The position numbers and the translations under genes were made by a program. A DNA stretch of 64,000 nucleotides from Confluentibacter citreus (GTDB lineage Bacteria; Bacteroidota; Bacteroidia; Flavobacteriales; Flavobacteriaceae), in assembly GCF_002807055.1 (NCBI RefSeq), contig NZ_NIXN01000005.1:209146-273145 (forward strand), read 5' to 3'. The notes beneath the pieces are model-generated. The model saw nothing but the letters and a program-made list of their open reading frames with translations, was not told where the DNA came from and did not search any database. Positions 36,555 through 46,293 of this stretch are shown one piece after another (position 1 is the stretch's first letter; every line of letters starts with the position of its first letter).

Positions 36555-37449
36555 CTAATTTTTTTAAACGGTTAAAATCTTCTTCGGAATGAAAAGGAAT
36601 GGTAATTTTTCCTTTCCCATTACCAGAAACTTTAACGTCAATTTTGTGCCCAAAGTATTCAGAGAACACTGGAATGCCATTTTTTATGAAATTTGGAATC
36701 TCTTGATTTCCAGTATTTTTTGATGGTGTTTCAATATTTTTAGAAACATTAAAATTGCGAACAAGTGCTTCTGTATCTCTAACGGATAATTGTTTTTCTA
36801 ATATCTTCTCGTAAATATCCAATTGGATTTTTTGGTCTTCAATATTAATTATGGCTCGACCGTGACCCATAGAAATAAAGCCATCTCGAATGCCTGTTTG
36901 AATAATAGGGTCTAACTTGAGTAAGCGAAGGTAATTGGTGATGGTTGAACGTTTTTTGCCAACACGTTCACTCATTTGTTCTTGGGTTAAATTAATCTCA
37001 TCAATTAATCGTTGGTATGATAAGGCAATTTCAATGGCATCTAAATCTTGGCGTTGGATGTTCTCAACCAAAGCCATTTCCAACGATTCTTGGTCGTTGG
37101 CAATTCTTATATAAGCAGGAATGGTTTCCAATCCAACAATCTTGGAAGCTCTAAAACGGCGTTCTCCAGAAACTAATTGGTATTTGTTAAATCCAGATTT
37201 TCTAACGGTTATGGGTTGAATAATACCCAATTCCCTAATGGAAGAAGCTAATTCTAAAAGAGACTCTTCGCTAAAATTGGTTCTTGGCTGAAATGGGTTT
37301 ACCTCAATAGCATCCAAATCCAATTCAATAATGCTACCAATAACTTTATCCGCATTTTTATCTTGGACAGATTGTATGTCGTTGCTAGGGTCTTTTAAAA
37401 GAGCGGACAATCCTCTACCTAAAGCTTGTTTTTTGAGTGCCTTAGCCAT
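36538..37449 (-). CDS. parB: Chromosome partitioning protein ParB
   Basis: 303 residues. N-terminal GRGLSALL, ParB/Srx CTPase domain (NPFQPRTNFSEESLLELASSIRELGIIQPITVR, GERRFRASK), HTH region (LTQEQMSERVGKKRSTITNYLRLLKL) and a C-terminal dimerisation domain with FGHKIDVKVSGNGKGKITIPF. It binds parS and spreads to guide chromosome segregation with ParA, encoded 3 bp upstream. No exact parS-like 16-mer was found in this window. Confidence 0.96.
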   Translation of the reverse strand: MAKALKKQALGRGLSALLKDPSNDIQSVQDKNADKVIGSIIELDLDAIEVNPFQPRTNFSEESLLELASSIRELGIIQPITVRKSGFNKYQLVSGERRFRASKIVGLETIPAYIRIANDQESLEMALVENIQRQDLDAIEIALSYQRLIDEINLTQEQMSERVGKKRSTITNYLRLLKLDPIIQTGIRDGFISMGHGRAIINIEDQKIQLDIYEKILEKQLSVRDTEALVRNFNVSKNIETPSKNTGNQEIPNFIKNGIPVFSEYFGHKIDVKVSGNGKGKITIPFHSEEDFNRLKKLVEGAK

Positions 37450-37452
37450 AAT

Positions 37453-38217
37453 TTAAGAGTTTTTATCAATAATTTCTTTTGCCAAACTTAAGTAATTACT
37501 AGCGCCTTTACTAGCGGCATCGTAATTAATTATATTTTCACCATAGCTAGGAGCTTCGCTTAACCTTACGTTGCGTTGGATAATGGTTTGAAACACCATA
37601 TTATTAAAGTGCTTTTGGACTTCTTCAACAACTTGGTTGGACAATCGTAAACGCGCATCGTACATGGTAAGTAACAACCCTTCAATATCCAATTCCGCAT
37701 TATGGATTTTTTGAACACTTTTTATCGTATTTAATAATTTACCTAAACCTTCTAGTGCAAAATATTCACATTGTATGGGGATAATAACAGCATCTGCGGC
37801 AGTTAATGCATTAAGGGTTAATAAACCTAAGGAAGGAGCACAATCAATAATAATAAAATCATAATCGTTTTTAATCTCCTTCAATGCTTTTTTAAGCATG
37901 TATTCACGCTCCTCTTTATCAACAAGTTCAATCTCAATAGCCACTAAATCTATGTGTGACGGGATGATGTCTAAATTAGGAGTATTTGTTTTTATTATGG
38001 CTTCTCTGGCAGTACTTGAATGTTCTAAGAGTTGATAGGTACCTATTTCTATGGATTCAACGTCTATTCCTATTCCGGAAGTTGCATTTGCCTGAGGGTC
38101 AGCATCAATAAGTAACACTTTTTTTTCTAAAACACCAAGGGAAGCTGCTAAGTTAATAGATGTTGTTGTTTTTCCAACACCTCCTTTTTGGTTTGCAATT
38201 GCAATGATTTTACCCAT
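37453..38217 (-). CDS. parA: ParA family ATPase
   Basis: 254 residues. Deviant Walker A KGGVGKTTTSINLAASL (about 10-26), Walker A' region DADPQANATSGIG, Walker B FIIIDCAPSLGLLTLNALTAAD. It forms a dynamic nucleoid-bound gradient for ParB-parS. First gene of the minus-strand operon parA-parB-DUF5683-dapB-lepB, a conserved flavobacterial order. Confidence 0.96.
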   Translation of the reverse strand: MGKIIAIANQKGGVGKTTTSINLAASLGVLEKKVLLIDADPQANATSGIGIDVESIEIGTYQLLEHSSTAREAIIKTNTPNLDIIPSHIDLVAIEIELVDKEEREYMLKKALKEIKNDYDFIIIDCAPSLGLLTLNALTAADAVIIPIQCEYFALEGLGKLLNTIKSVQKIHNAELDIEGLLLTMYDARLRLSNQVVEEVQKHFNNMVFQTIIQRNVRLSEAPSYGENIINYDAASKGASNYLSLAKEIIDKNS

Positions 38218-38431
38218 CGAATGATTTGGTTTTATTAGCGGTAAAAATACGATTATTTATGAGGAATAAAAACCGAACTTATTAATATTAGATGAGTTTT
38301 TCAAAACGCTTAAATGATCATGCATTTTAACGGGATTATTAATACGGATAAAATGTAATAAAATTCATAATTTTTGTTTCAAATTAAGAATTTAAATTTT
38401 ATATTTATAAAAATTAAAAAAATATTAAAAT

Positions 38432-41200
38432 ATGAAAAACATCAATCAAAATCTTAATGCTTTTGTGCTTTTTATGATGCTATTTGTGGCATCCATGACG
38501 TATGCGCAAATTAAAGAAACCGCCACTGTGGAAGGCATCACGGAATACAAACTTGAAAATGGTTTGAAAGTGCTTTTATTTCCTGATAATTCGTCACAAA
38601 CCATAACCGTAAACATAACCTATTTAGTAGGATCGCGTCATGAAGGTTACGGAGAAAAAGGCATGGCTCATTTATTAGAGCATATGTTATTTAAAGGCTC
38701 CACCAACCATCCCGATATTCCAAACGAGTTAACAAAGTACGGATCAAGACCAAATGGAACGACTTGGTATGATAGAACAAACTATTATGAATCTTTTAAT
38801 GCTACTGATGAAAATTTGGATTGGGCATTGGATTTGGAAGCCGATAGAATGGTGAATTCCTTTATAGCCAAAAAAGATTTGGAATCTGAATTTTCAGTAG
38901 TTAGAAATGAATTTGAAATGGGAGAGAATTCCCCATCCGGTGTATTAATGGATAAAGTAATTAGTGCGGCTTTTTTATGGCATAATTACGGAAATACTAC
39001 TATTGGCAATCGTTCAGATATTGAACGTGTACCTATTGAAAACCTACAAGCTTTTTATAAAAAATATTATCGTCCAGATAATGCCATATTGATGGTTACC
39101 GGAAAGTTTGAAAAAGATAAAACCTTAGCTCTAATTGAAAAAAAGTTTTCTGGTATTAAAAACCCAGAAACTCCTTTAAGAGACATACCCACTGTAGAGC
39201 CCGCCCAAGACGGTGAAAAAAGAGTAACTCTTAGTCGTGTAGGGGATTTACAAATTGTATCGGCGCTTTATCATGTGCCGGCAGGATCACATGAGGATTA
39301 TGCAGCAGTCGAAGTGCTACAGGAAATTTTAACAGATCAGCCTTCAGGCAGATTATATAAGGCGTTAATTGATGGAAAAAAAGCGGCTTCGGTTTGGTCT
39401 TTTTCACCATTTACAAAAGAACCATCTTTTTTATATTTTAATGTAGACGTGCCTTCGGACAAATCGTTGCAAGAGGCCGAGACCACTCTATTGTCTGTTT
39501 TAGATGGTTTTACTGAAACAGCTGTTACAGAAGAAGAGGTTAATAGAGCTAAAGCCAATTTATTAAAACAATACGATCAAATTAGTAGAAATTCTGCTTA
39601 TTTAGGCACTTATATGAGTGAATTTATTGGTGCGGGGGATTGGAGACTTTCTTTTATTCTACGCGATAGGGTAGAAAGTATGACTGCTGATAAGGTTAAT
39701 GAAGCCATTCAGCGCTATTTAATAAACACGAATAGAACCGTTGGGAATTTTATACCTAGTAAACAACCCATTCGTGTAGAGATTGAACATACCGAAGGAT
39801 TGGAAGCTTTGGTTTCAAACTATAAAGGGAAAGAAGGTTATGGTGCTGGCGAAGCTTTTGATGTGTCTTATGAAAATATTCAAAATAGGTTAAATACAGG
39901 AACACTGTCCAAAACTCCAATAGAATATGGTTTTATAAAAAAAGATAACCGTGGTAAAACAGTTAATTTAAGATTCATGCTTAGAAATGGTGATGTAAAC
40001 GACTTTATGGGGAAAGGTAAGGTTGCTAGTTATACATCACGAATGCTTAATAAAGGAACTCAAAGTAAAAGCAGACAAGACATTGAAGATAAATTGAGCG
40101 CTATTAAGTCATCCATTAATTTTTATGGTTCAAACGGTCGTGTTGCAGCAACGATTAGTACCACTGAAGAGCATTTAATGGAAGCATTGGATTTAATGAC
40201 AGATATGCTGAAAAACCCTAAGTTTGATGAAGCAGAATTGGAAAAACTTAAAACCCAAGAGTTAGCTAGTATCGAAGCAAATAAAACAGAACCAAATTAT
40301 TTGGCAAGCAAAAACCTAGCATTAATAAATCAAAAGTATGAAAGAGGCCATCCCCTTCATGTTAACACTATAGAAGAAGATATTGAAGATGTTCAGGCTC
40401 TTAACATTAAAGCTTTGCAGGATTATCATAGTGCATTTTATGGGCTTTCAAATAGTGCTACCTTGGTTGCTATTGGTAATATAGATGAACAGGCTTTACA
40501 AAATTATTTTGAAAAGGAATTTACGGATTTTAAATCCAATAAACCATATACACCGATAGTTGATAAATTTAGCCCTAATAAAGCTGTAAATGAAAAAATC
40601 AAGACACCAGACAAGAAAAATGCCATCAGTATAGGTCTTTTGCCTTTTGAAGGAAGTCAAGAAGATGAAGATTATGCAGCATTACAAATAGCCTCAGAAA
40701 TTTTTGGGGGTGGAGTTTTAAGTTCAAGAATCACAACCCGTTTAAGACAACAAGATGGCATCAGTTATGGTGCTGGTGGACAATTGAGTGTAGATAGCGA
40801 TAAAAATGGCAAAAATTCTTCCCTATTGGTATATGCAATTTATGCTCCAGAGAATGCAGCTAAAGTACAGGCTGGATTTAAAGAAGAAATTGACCGTTTC
40901 ATAAAAGATGGGATTACAGAGGAAGAATTAAAAGTAGCTGTTACCAGTTGGGTGCAAGGCGCCAATGTTTCAAGAGCAAATGATGGTGAGCTTGAAGAAA
41001 CTATTAATAATAACTTGTTTTACGATAGAGATATGATGTTTCATAAAGGTATTGAAGATAAAGTGACCAGCTTAACCGTTGAGGATGTGAATAAAGTGAT
41101 AAAAAAATACTTTAAAACCCTTGATAAGTGGACGGTGGTTAATGCAGGTGATTTTGTTGAAGATGCCGATATAAAAAGCACGGATAAAAAAGTAGATTAG
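38432..41200 (+). CDS. M16 family zinc metallopeptidase, two-domain
   Basis: 922 residues with a signal peptide (about 1-25). The inverted zinc motif HxxEH is MAHLLEHMLFKGSTNHP (about 80), with the third ligand glutamate in EFSVVRNEFEMGENS. A second, catalytically inactive M16 half covers about 500-910 (GGGVLSSRITTRLRQQDGISYGAGG is the typical R/Y substrate-binding motif). It is a clamshell peptidase of the pitrilysin/PqqL group, periplasmic. Single gene with a 214 bp AT-rich upstream region and a strong terminator. Confidence 0.93.
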   Translation: MKNINQNLNAFVLFMMLFVASMTYAQIKETATVEGITEYKLENGLKVLLFPDNSSQTITVNITYLVGSRHEGYGEKGMAHLLEHMLFKGSTNHPDIPNELTKYGSRPNGTTWYDRTNYYESFNATDENLDWALDLEADRMVNSFIAKKDLESEFSVVRNEFEMGENSPSGVLMDKVISAAFLWHNYGNTTIGNRSDIERVPIENLQAFYKKYYRPDNAILMVTGKFEKDKTLALIEKKFSGIKNPETPLRDIPTVEPAQDGEKRVTLSRVGDLQIVSALYHVPAGSHEDYAAVEVLQEILTDQPSGRLYKALIDGKKAASVWSFSPFTKEPSFLYFNVDVPSDKSLQEAETTLLSVLDGFTETAVTEEEVNRAKANLLKQYDQISRNSAYLGTYMSEFIGAGDWRLSFILRDRVESMTADKVNEAIQRYLINTNRTVGNFIPSKQPIRVEIEHTEGLEALVSNYKGKEGYGAGEAFDVSYENIQNRLNTGTLSKTPIEYGFIKKDNRGKTVNLRFMLRNGDVNDFMGKGKVASYTSRMLNKGTQSKSRQDIEDKLSAIKSSINFYGSNGRVAATISTTEEHLMEALDLMTDMLKNPKFDEAELEKLKTQELASIEANKTEPNYLASKNLALINQKYERGHPLHVNTIEEDIEDVQALNIKALQDYHSAFYGLSNSATLVAIGNIDEQALQNYFEKEFTDFKSNKPYTPIVDKFSPNKAVNEKIKTPDKKNAISIGLLPFEGSQEDEDYAALQIASEIFGGGVLSSRITTRLRQQDGISYGAGGQLSVDSDKNGKNSSLLVYAIYAPENAAKVQAGFKEEIDRFIKDGITEEELKVAVTSWVQGANVSRANDGELEETINNNLFYDRDMMFHKGIEDKVTSLTVEDVNKVIKKYFKTLDKWTVVNAGDFVEDADIKSTDKKVD

Positions 41201-41217
41201 TTATTTTAAAAACATTT

Positions 41218-41253
41218 AAAAAAGCCAGATTAACATGTTAATCTGGCTTTTTT
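41218..41253. terminator. Bidirectional terminator
   Basis: A perfect 36 bp palindrome: AAAAAAGCCAGATTAACA followed directly by its complement. It ends both the M16 peptidase and the convergent lpxD transcripts. Confidence 0.9.
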
Positions 41254-41279
41254 ATTACTATTTATTTTGAATAATAAAT

Positions 41280-42272
41280 TCAACTTTTGCCTAACCGCTT
41301 CATGGCTACCCATTGTTTTAGCATTTCCCGGGCTTCTTGGGCAGGGTATCCCAGAACTGTTTGGCCTGCAGCAACATCTCCCATAACACCAGAACCCGCA
41401 CCTACGGTCGCTCCAGAATGTATGGTCGTATGGTCTTTTATGGAGGCACTTCCCCCAATAATCACGCCATCTCCCAAAGTTACAGAACCTGCTAAACCGC
41501 TATGCCCTGCCATGATGCAAGAACGTCCCATAACACTATTATGGGCTATTTGCACCAAATTATCTATTTTACATCCATCACCAACAATGGTTGAGCTAAA
41601 CTTAGCACGATCCACACACGAGTTGGCACCTATCTCAACATAATGACCAATAATAACATTGCCTATTTGAGGTATTTTTGTAAGCCCTTGTCCGTCATCA
41701 CTTGGGCGATATCCAAAACCATCCGCACCAATGCTTACATTGGTATGAAAAATACAGTGGTTTCCTATAATGCATCGTTCCCTAATAACAGTTCCAGACC
41801 AAACAATGGTAAAGTCACCAATATTGGTTTCATCAAACACACATACATTAGGATACAAAATAACGTTGTTTCCTAAAACTACATCCTTGCCTACATAGCA
41901 GTTAGCGCCTATTTTGCAACCATTACCTATGGTAGCGGATTTATGAATAACAGCTGTAGGGTGAATATCAACATCAAATTCTGGGGATTCCGGATTGAAA
42001 AGCTCCAATACTTTTGCCATTGCCAAATCGGCATTCTTGACTTTGATAATGGCACAGTTTTCCCTAGGCTCTAAAGTTAAGTTGTCATTTATAATAACAG
42101 CACAAGCTTTTGAGTCTGCCCAATGTTTTGTGTATTTTGTACTTCCTATAAAAGTAATTTGTGAGTTGGAGGCCTTTTTTAGTTCTTCAGGCCCCGTAAT
42201 TTGTTGTTTGGTATGTCCAATTAATTCGCCTTTTAAAACGTCGTTAATTTCTTTAATGGTATAAGACTTCAT
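41280..42272 (-). CDS. lpxD: UDP-3-O-acylglucosamine N-acyltransferase
   Basis: 330 residues. N-terminal uridine-binding domain (about 1-100), then a left-handed beta-helix of hexapeptide repeats (about 105-290) and a C-terminal helix. The catalytic histidine is in VQIAHNSVMGRSCIMAGHSGLAGS. It adds the N-linked acyl chain in lipid A synthesis. Here it is outside the usual lpx cluster, next to a LETM1-related gene, so it could be a second LpxD; Bacteroidota often carry more than one. Confidence 0.88.
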   Translation of the reverse strand: MKSYTIKEINDVLKGELIGHTKQQITGPEELKKASNSQITFIGSTKYTKHWADSKACAVIINDNLTLEPRENCAIIKVKNADLAMAKVLELFNPESPEFDVDIHPTAVIHKSATIGNGCKIGANCYVGKDVVLGNNVILYPNVCVFDETNIGDFTIVWSGTVIRERCIIGNHCIFHTNVSIGADGFGYRPSDDGQGLTKIPQIGNVIIGHYVEIGANSCVDRAKFSSTIVGDGCKIDNLVQIAHNSVMGRSCIMAGHSGLAGSVTLGDGVIIGGSASIKDHTTIHSGATVGAGSGVMGDVAAGQTVLGYPAQEAREMLKQWVAMKRLGKS

Positions 42273-42342
42273 AATTGGTATTCAGATTAGTTTGGTTAGA
42301 TTGTGGTAAATCTAATGGAAATATTTGTAAAAATGCCTTTAA

Positions 42343-43515
42343 CTAATCGTCAATTCTATTGTCGTCAAATGCTGAAGGCAATAATTTGGGAATGAATTTT
42401 ATAACCAAAGGCAACAATAGCGCACCGCCCGGAAGCATAAATATAGCCAAACTTGGTATGGATTTAAAGATATCCAAAAGTTGTTCCTGTACTTTTTTTT
42501 GTTCTTTTGGAGTTAAATCCCTCATGGTAGATTGTGAGAGTAGTACCATTAATTCCTTACTGTTTTTTAACTCTTGGTACAACCGTTTACTGTTTCTTGT
42601 AATGAGTTTCATCACCATTTTGCTAGAGTTGTCGTAAAAACTATGAACGATGTTTTTTGAACTCAACAAGGCAATATCATTTTTATGTTTGGTGTAAAAC
42701 TGATTGATGGCCAAAATAGATTCATTAATTCTGTTCGGTGTAATATGCAAATCCGTGCCAAGTTGAACAAGAAATTGCTGTTCTTTTTTGTCAATTTTTA
42801 AATCGCTCCAAGTGGCCATGCATGCTAAATCTAGAACGTAGTAGGTCTCAGTCGTGTTTCTTATATAACTGATGGCTTCAGGGTATTTTAAATGTGTATC
42901 ATCTTGATACCGTAGTGAAGCATCAAAAAGCTTTATTAAGCTTTCATCGTAGTGGTTTTTATTTTTTTTTGAGTTTAATGCATTCAAGGAAATGAATGCG
43001 ATAGACGCTTCTAGATTTTTAATGTGGGTTATTGAAATATTTTCCCGATTTAAATACTCTTGATAAGCCAACACATCAATGTATAACAACGCATTTATAA
43101 TAAAATAGTTGAAGTTTTTTGTAATAACATTGGTGTCTATTTGAATTCGCTTGTTTATAATCTTTTCTAAAAGTTCATTGGAATTTTTAGTGCTTAGGAA
43201 ATCCTTAAAAAATGATGTTTTATGTTCATTGATTATTTTGTAAAAATCTACAACAGTTTCAATAAAGGCTTTTTTTGAATTTGAATTGCCATGTATATAT
43301 AAAAATGACAACAATAAATTGACTTTACAAAGTTCTTCTTCGGTTAGGTCGTTTTTACGAATGGTATTTGCAATCACTTCCACATTGCTGCCATATATAA
43401 AGCCGCATGTTCTTAAGGCATCGTAAAATTCAATATCGTTAAAACTTAAGAATGAATTGTTCTTATCAACGTCTTTGAGTAATTTTTTTATCCAACCATT
43501 AGCTGATGGATTCAT
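42343..43515 (-). CDS. LETM1-related protein
   Basis: 390 residues. Mostly helical; residues about 350-390 (IPSLAIFMLPGGALLLPLVIKFIPKLLPSAF) match the hydrophobic start of the LETM1 ribosome-binding domain, with RDLTPKEQKKVQEQLLDIFKS just before. Flavobacterial members are labelled LETM1-related biofilm-associated proteins. A mid-protein TerB-like acidic helical bundle (CMATWSDLKIDKKEQQFLVQLGTDL) is possible. The function is unknown; membrane association is likely. Confidence 0.75.
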   Translation of the reverse strand: MNPSANGWIKKLLKDVDKNNSFLSFNDIEFYDALRTCGFIYGSNVEVIANTIRKNDLTEEELCKVNLLLSFLYIHGNSNSKKAFIETVVDFYKIINEHKTSFFKDFLSTKNSNELLEKIINKRIQIDTNVITKNFNYFIINALLYIDVLAYQEYLNRENISITHIKNLEASIAFISLNALNSKKNKNHYDESLIKLFDASLRYQDDTHLKYPEAISYIRNTTETYYVLDLACMATWSDLKIDKKEQQFLVQLGTDLHITPNRINESILAINQFYTKHKNDIALLSSKNIVHSFYDNSSKMVMKLITRNSKRLYQELKNSKELMVLLSQSTMRDLTPKEQKKVQEQLLDIFKSIPSLAIFMLPGGALLLPLVIKFIPKLLPSAFDDNRIDD

Positions 43516-43665
43516 GGCTTCATGTCTTTTGGCTGCAAAAGTAATGTTTTAGATGGGAAATTTGCAAATTTTCATTTTAACAAATTTTTAACAAAACCGA
43601 TGTTTTCATTATTGCGTAGGTATGTGTGAGAATCGAAAATAACAAATAACAAAATCTCAAAAATC

Positions 43666-44316
43666 ATGAAAAATTTAAAAAAAGTTTTAGGAATTGGAAT
43701 TATAGCGATAGCTGGATTCTTAGTAGTGGTAGCGGCAGACCATATTGATGCCCCTGCAGTTCAAGGCGGTACTAGTGATATTACCGATTTTTATGCCTTT
43801 CAAGGTGAGAATACAAACAATTTGGTGTTTGTGGCAAACGTACAAGGCTTGTTAAGCCCTTCTGCAACTAGTAATACTTCGTTTAGTGAAAATGTTTTAA
43901 TTGAATTTAACATTGACAACAATGGCGATTTTGTTGAAGATTTGGTAATTCAAGCCATTCCTCGTGATGGTAAAATGTATTTCTTTGGGCCTGTTGCTCC
44001 TTCACAAACGGGTCTTAATAGTACTATTGCTACCAACGCTGCTGTTGGTGGAGTCGTTGATATTACTACGGGTCCTAATGCTATTGTGTCTACAAATGCG
44101 GGAATGAACTTTTTTGCCGGCCCTAGAGACGACCCATTCTTTTTTGATTTTGCCCAATACTCTCAAATCATTGGAGGTATGGCAACAAGTTTCAACAACC
44201 CAGGATCCGATACGTTTGCAGGAACCAATGTAATGTCTGTTGTGGTTGAAGTACCAAAATCACTTATTGGTGGCTCAGGAACCATAAACACTTGGGTAGA
44301 ATCAAAAACTAAATAA
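43666..44316 (+). CDS. DUF4331 family exported protein (1)
   Basis: 216 residues with an N-terminal hydrophobic signal (LGIGIIAIAGFLVVVAA). The mature start ADHIDAPAVQGGTSDITDFYAFQ is the hallmark of DUF4331. It has no cysteines for a lipobox. DUF4331 proteins are secreted beta-rich proteins of unknown role. It is the first of a four-gene run (DUF4331, DUF4331, TPR, TonB receptor), which suggests surface uptake or display of a ligand. Confidence 0.88.
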   Translation: MKNLKKVLGIGIIAIAGFLVVVAADHIDAPAVQGGTSDITDFYAFQGENTNNLVFVANVQGLLSPSATSNTSFSENVLIEFNIDNNGDFVEDLVIQAIPRDGKMYFFGPVAPSQTGLNSTIATNAAVGGVVDITTGPNAIVSTNAGMNFFAGPRDDPFFFDFAQYSQIIGGMATSFNNPGSDTFAGTNVMSVVVEVPKSLIGGSGTINTWVESKTK

Positions 44317-44343
44317 TCAAAATAACCTTAAAGATTTAATATT

Positions 44344-44898
44344 ATGAAAAATATAAAAATAGTAGCATTGGCTATAGCAGTTTCGTTAATGGCATTTAAT
44401 TGCAATAATGATGATGATAATAAACTACCAACTGGCCCTGATTTTTCGGGAACCTATACACAAGCAGATCAAATGGGTAGACCAGCAGTTAACACGGTAT
44501 TTGTGTCTTCGGGAAGTAAGGATATGTTCAACACAACCATACCTTCAGCTCAAAACGCAGCATTTCAAAGTATGTTTCAAACTAATTTAACAGCTTTAAG
44601 TCCTGCTTATGCAAATCCAGGAGATGAAAATGCATTAGGCTTAGATGCCGCTGCATTTACTGGCGTATTGGCCACAGATGTTTTAAATGTGTCGTTGGAT
44701 GGAACCACCACATTTTTTGATGGAACCAATGTGCTAACGGGTCGTAACCTAAGTGATGATGTGATTACCGTAGAATTACTGCTCATTTTTGGTGGTGAAG
44801 ATTTTACTGAAAATCCAACCCTGAGTGATGACCATGTAGATGCAAACGATAAACCTTTTTTGACCTCATTTCCATATTTAGCTGCTCCTTGGATGTAG
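44344..44898 (+). CDS. DUF4331-like lipoprotein (2)
   Basis: 184 residues. Lipobox at LMAFNCNND with an Asp-rich tether (DDDN), typical of surface-exposed flavobacterial lipoproteins. The C-terminal half (LGLDAAAFTGVLATDVLNVSLDGTTTFFDGTNVLTGRNLSDDVITVELLLIFGGEDF) matches the C-terminal part of DUF4331 proteins such as those with a GRxLxDDVID motif. Together with the preceding gene it could reconstitute a complete DUF4331 protein, since the family is normally longer; the two pieces may be a split pair. Confidence 0.75.
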   Translation: MKNIKIVALAIAVSLMAFNCNNDDDNKLPTGPDFSGTYTQADQMGRPAVNTVFVSSGSKDMFNTTIPSAQNAAFQSMFQTNLTALSPAYANPGDENALGLDAAAFTGVLATDVLNVSLDGTTTFFDGTNVLTGRNLSDDVITVELLLIFGGEDFTENPTLSDDHVDANDKPFLTSFPYLAAPWM

Positions 44899-44914
44899 TT
44901 TAAATAACATTTTA

Positions 44915-44947
44915 ATCAGAGTATGCTCCCTACAGGCATACTCTGAT
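44915..44947 (+). terminator. Strong hairpin without T-run, inside the DUF4331 operon
   Basis: A perfect 12 bp stem (ATCAGAGTATGC / GCATACTCTGAT) with a 9 nt loop lies between the second DUF4331 gene and the TPR gene. Without a following T-run it is more likely an mRNA-stabilising or attenuating structure, which would make expression of the lipoprotein genes higher than that of the receptor. Confidence 0.55.
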
Positions 44948-44986
44948 ATATTGCCTACAAAAACAAAACCTAATAAAACAATAATT

Positions 44987-46279
44987 ATGAAACGTCTTTT
45001 TAACCTTATTATATGTGCTTTGTTACTAGTAATTAACAGTTGTAAGGAAGCCCCCAAAAAAATTACAGATTCAAAAGATTACAATGTGTACTTAGCACCT
45101 AATGAGAGCGAGATGTTGCAATTAACCCAAGAGGATTTCAAGTTTTGGGAAGAAAAGCTAGAAAAAGAACCTACACAGTTTCCTTATTTGGTTAAAGCTG
45201 CAGCATCTCAATCTCAATTATTTAAAGAAACTGGCCATATTGAAGCATTAATCCAAGCTGAACAAAAGTTAATTGAAGCCAATAAGAAAACAAATTATAA
45301 CACACCTAGTTATTTAAGGGCTTTAGCTAGAAATTACATCTCTCAACATAAATTTAAAGAAGCCTTAACATTATTAAAAAAAGCTGAAATTATTGGCGAG
45401 GGTTTAATCGGAACACAAAAAATGCTTTTTGATGTGTGTCTGGAACTGGGCAATGTGGATAAGGCCAAAGTATATTTAGACAAAATTGAAAATTATAAGG
45501 ATTTTGATTTTCTTATTCGTTTATCAAAGTGGAGCGACCATAATGGCGATTTAGATAAAGCTATTTTGTATTTAGAAAAAGCGACTGAAATGGTTGAGTC
45601 TTCTAAAGATAAATGGCTAATGCAATGGGCATATACCAATTTGGCTGATTTTTATGGACACAACGGACAAATTTCAGAGTCTTATGATTTCTATTTAAAA
45701 GCCTTAAAGTTAAACCCTAATGATGCCTATGCTAAAAAGGGCATTGCATGGATCGTGTATTCCCATGAACGTAACCCGAAAGAAGCATTACGAATTTTAG
45801 ATTCCATCATGGTGCAACACAAGTCGCCCGATTATTTTTTGTTAAAAGCTGAAATAGCGGAGTATATGAACGATGATGATGCGAAACAAGATTATTTGGA
45901 GTCTTATTTTGCTGAGGTAAAAAATGACCATTATGGAGATATGTACAATACCTTCAATGCTATTATTTATACCGAAGACTTAAACAAGATTAAAGAAGCC
46001 ACCGACTTAGCTTTAACAGAGATTAAAAACAGGCCTACACCACAATCATATGGTTTGTTGGCTTGGGCATATTTTAATTATGGCGACGCTAAAGAAGCAC
46101 TACAGATCATGGAAGAACATGTGGCCAATAAAACCTATAGTCCAGAAACATTATTCCATTTAGCCCAAGTTTATAAAGCCAACGGAAAACTAAAAGAGGC
46201 CGATGCTCTAAAAGAAGAATTGTTAAAAAGCACATTTGAATTAGGCCCCTTAATGGAACAAAAAATCAATAATATTTAA
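44987..46279 (+). CDS. TPR lipoprotein
   Basis: 430 residues from ATG at 44987 (a TTG 12 codons earlier is possible but breaks the signal peptide). Lipobox LLLVINSCKE. The rest is a series of about eight TPR-type helix pairs, for example RNYISQHKFKEALTLLKKAE and AYTNLADFYGHNGQISESYDFYLKALKLNPNDAYAKKGIA. It lies 14 bp before the TonB receptor gene. A periplasmic scaffold acting with the receptor is inferred. Confidence 0.85.
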   Translation: MKRLFNLIICALLLVINSCKEAPKKITDSKDYNVYLAPNESEMLQLTQEDFKFWEEKLEKEPTQFPYLVKAAASQSQLFKETGHIEALIQAEQKLIEANKKTNYNTPSYLRALARNYISQHKFKEALTLLKKAEIIGEGLIGTQKMLFDVCLELGNVDKAKVYLDKIENYKDFDFLIRLSKWSDHNGDLDKAILYLEKATEMVESSKDKWLMQWAYTNLADFYGHNGQISESYDFYLKALKLNPNDAYAKKGIAWIVYSHERNPKEALRILDSIMVQHKSPDYFLLKAEIAEYMNDDDAKQDYLESYFAEVKNDHYGDMYNTFNAIIYTEDLNKIKEATDLALTEIKNRPTPQSYGLLAWAYFNYGDAKEALQIMEEHVANKTYSPETLFHLAQVYKANGKLKEADALKEELLKSTFELGPLMEQKINNI

Positions 46280-46293
46280 TAAAAATAGTTCCG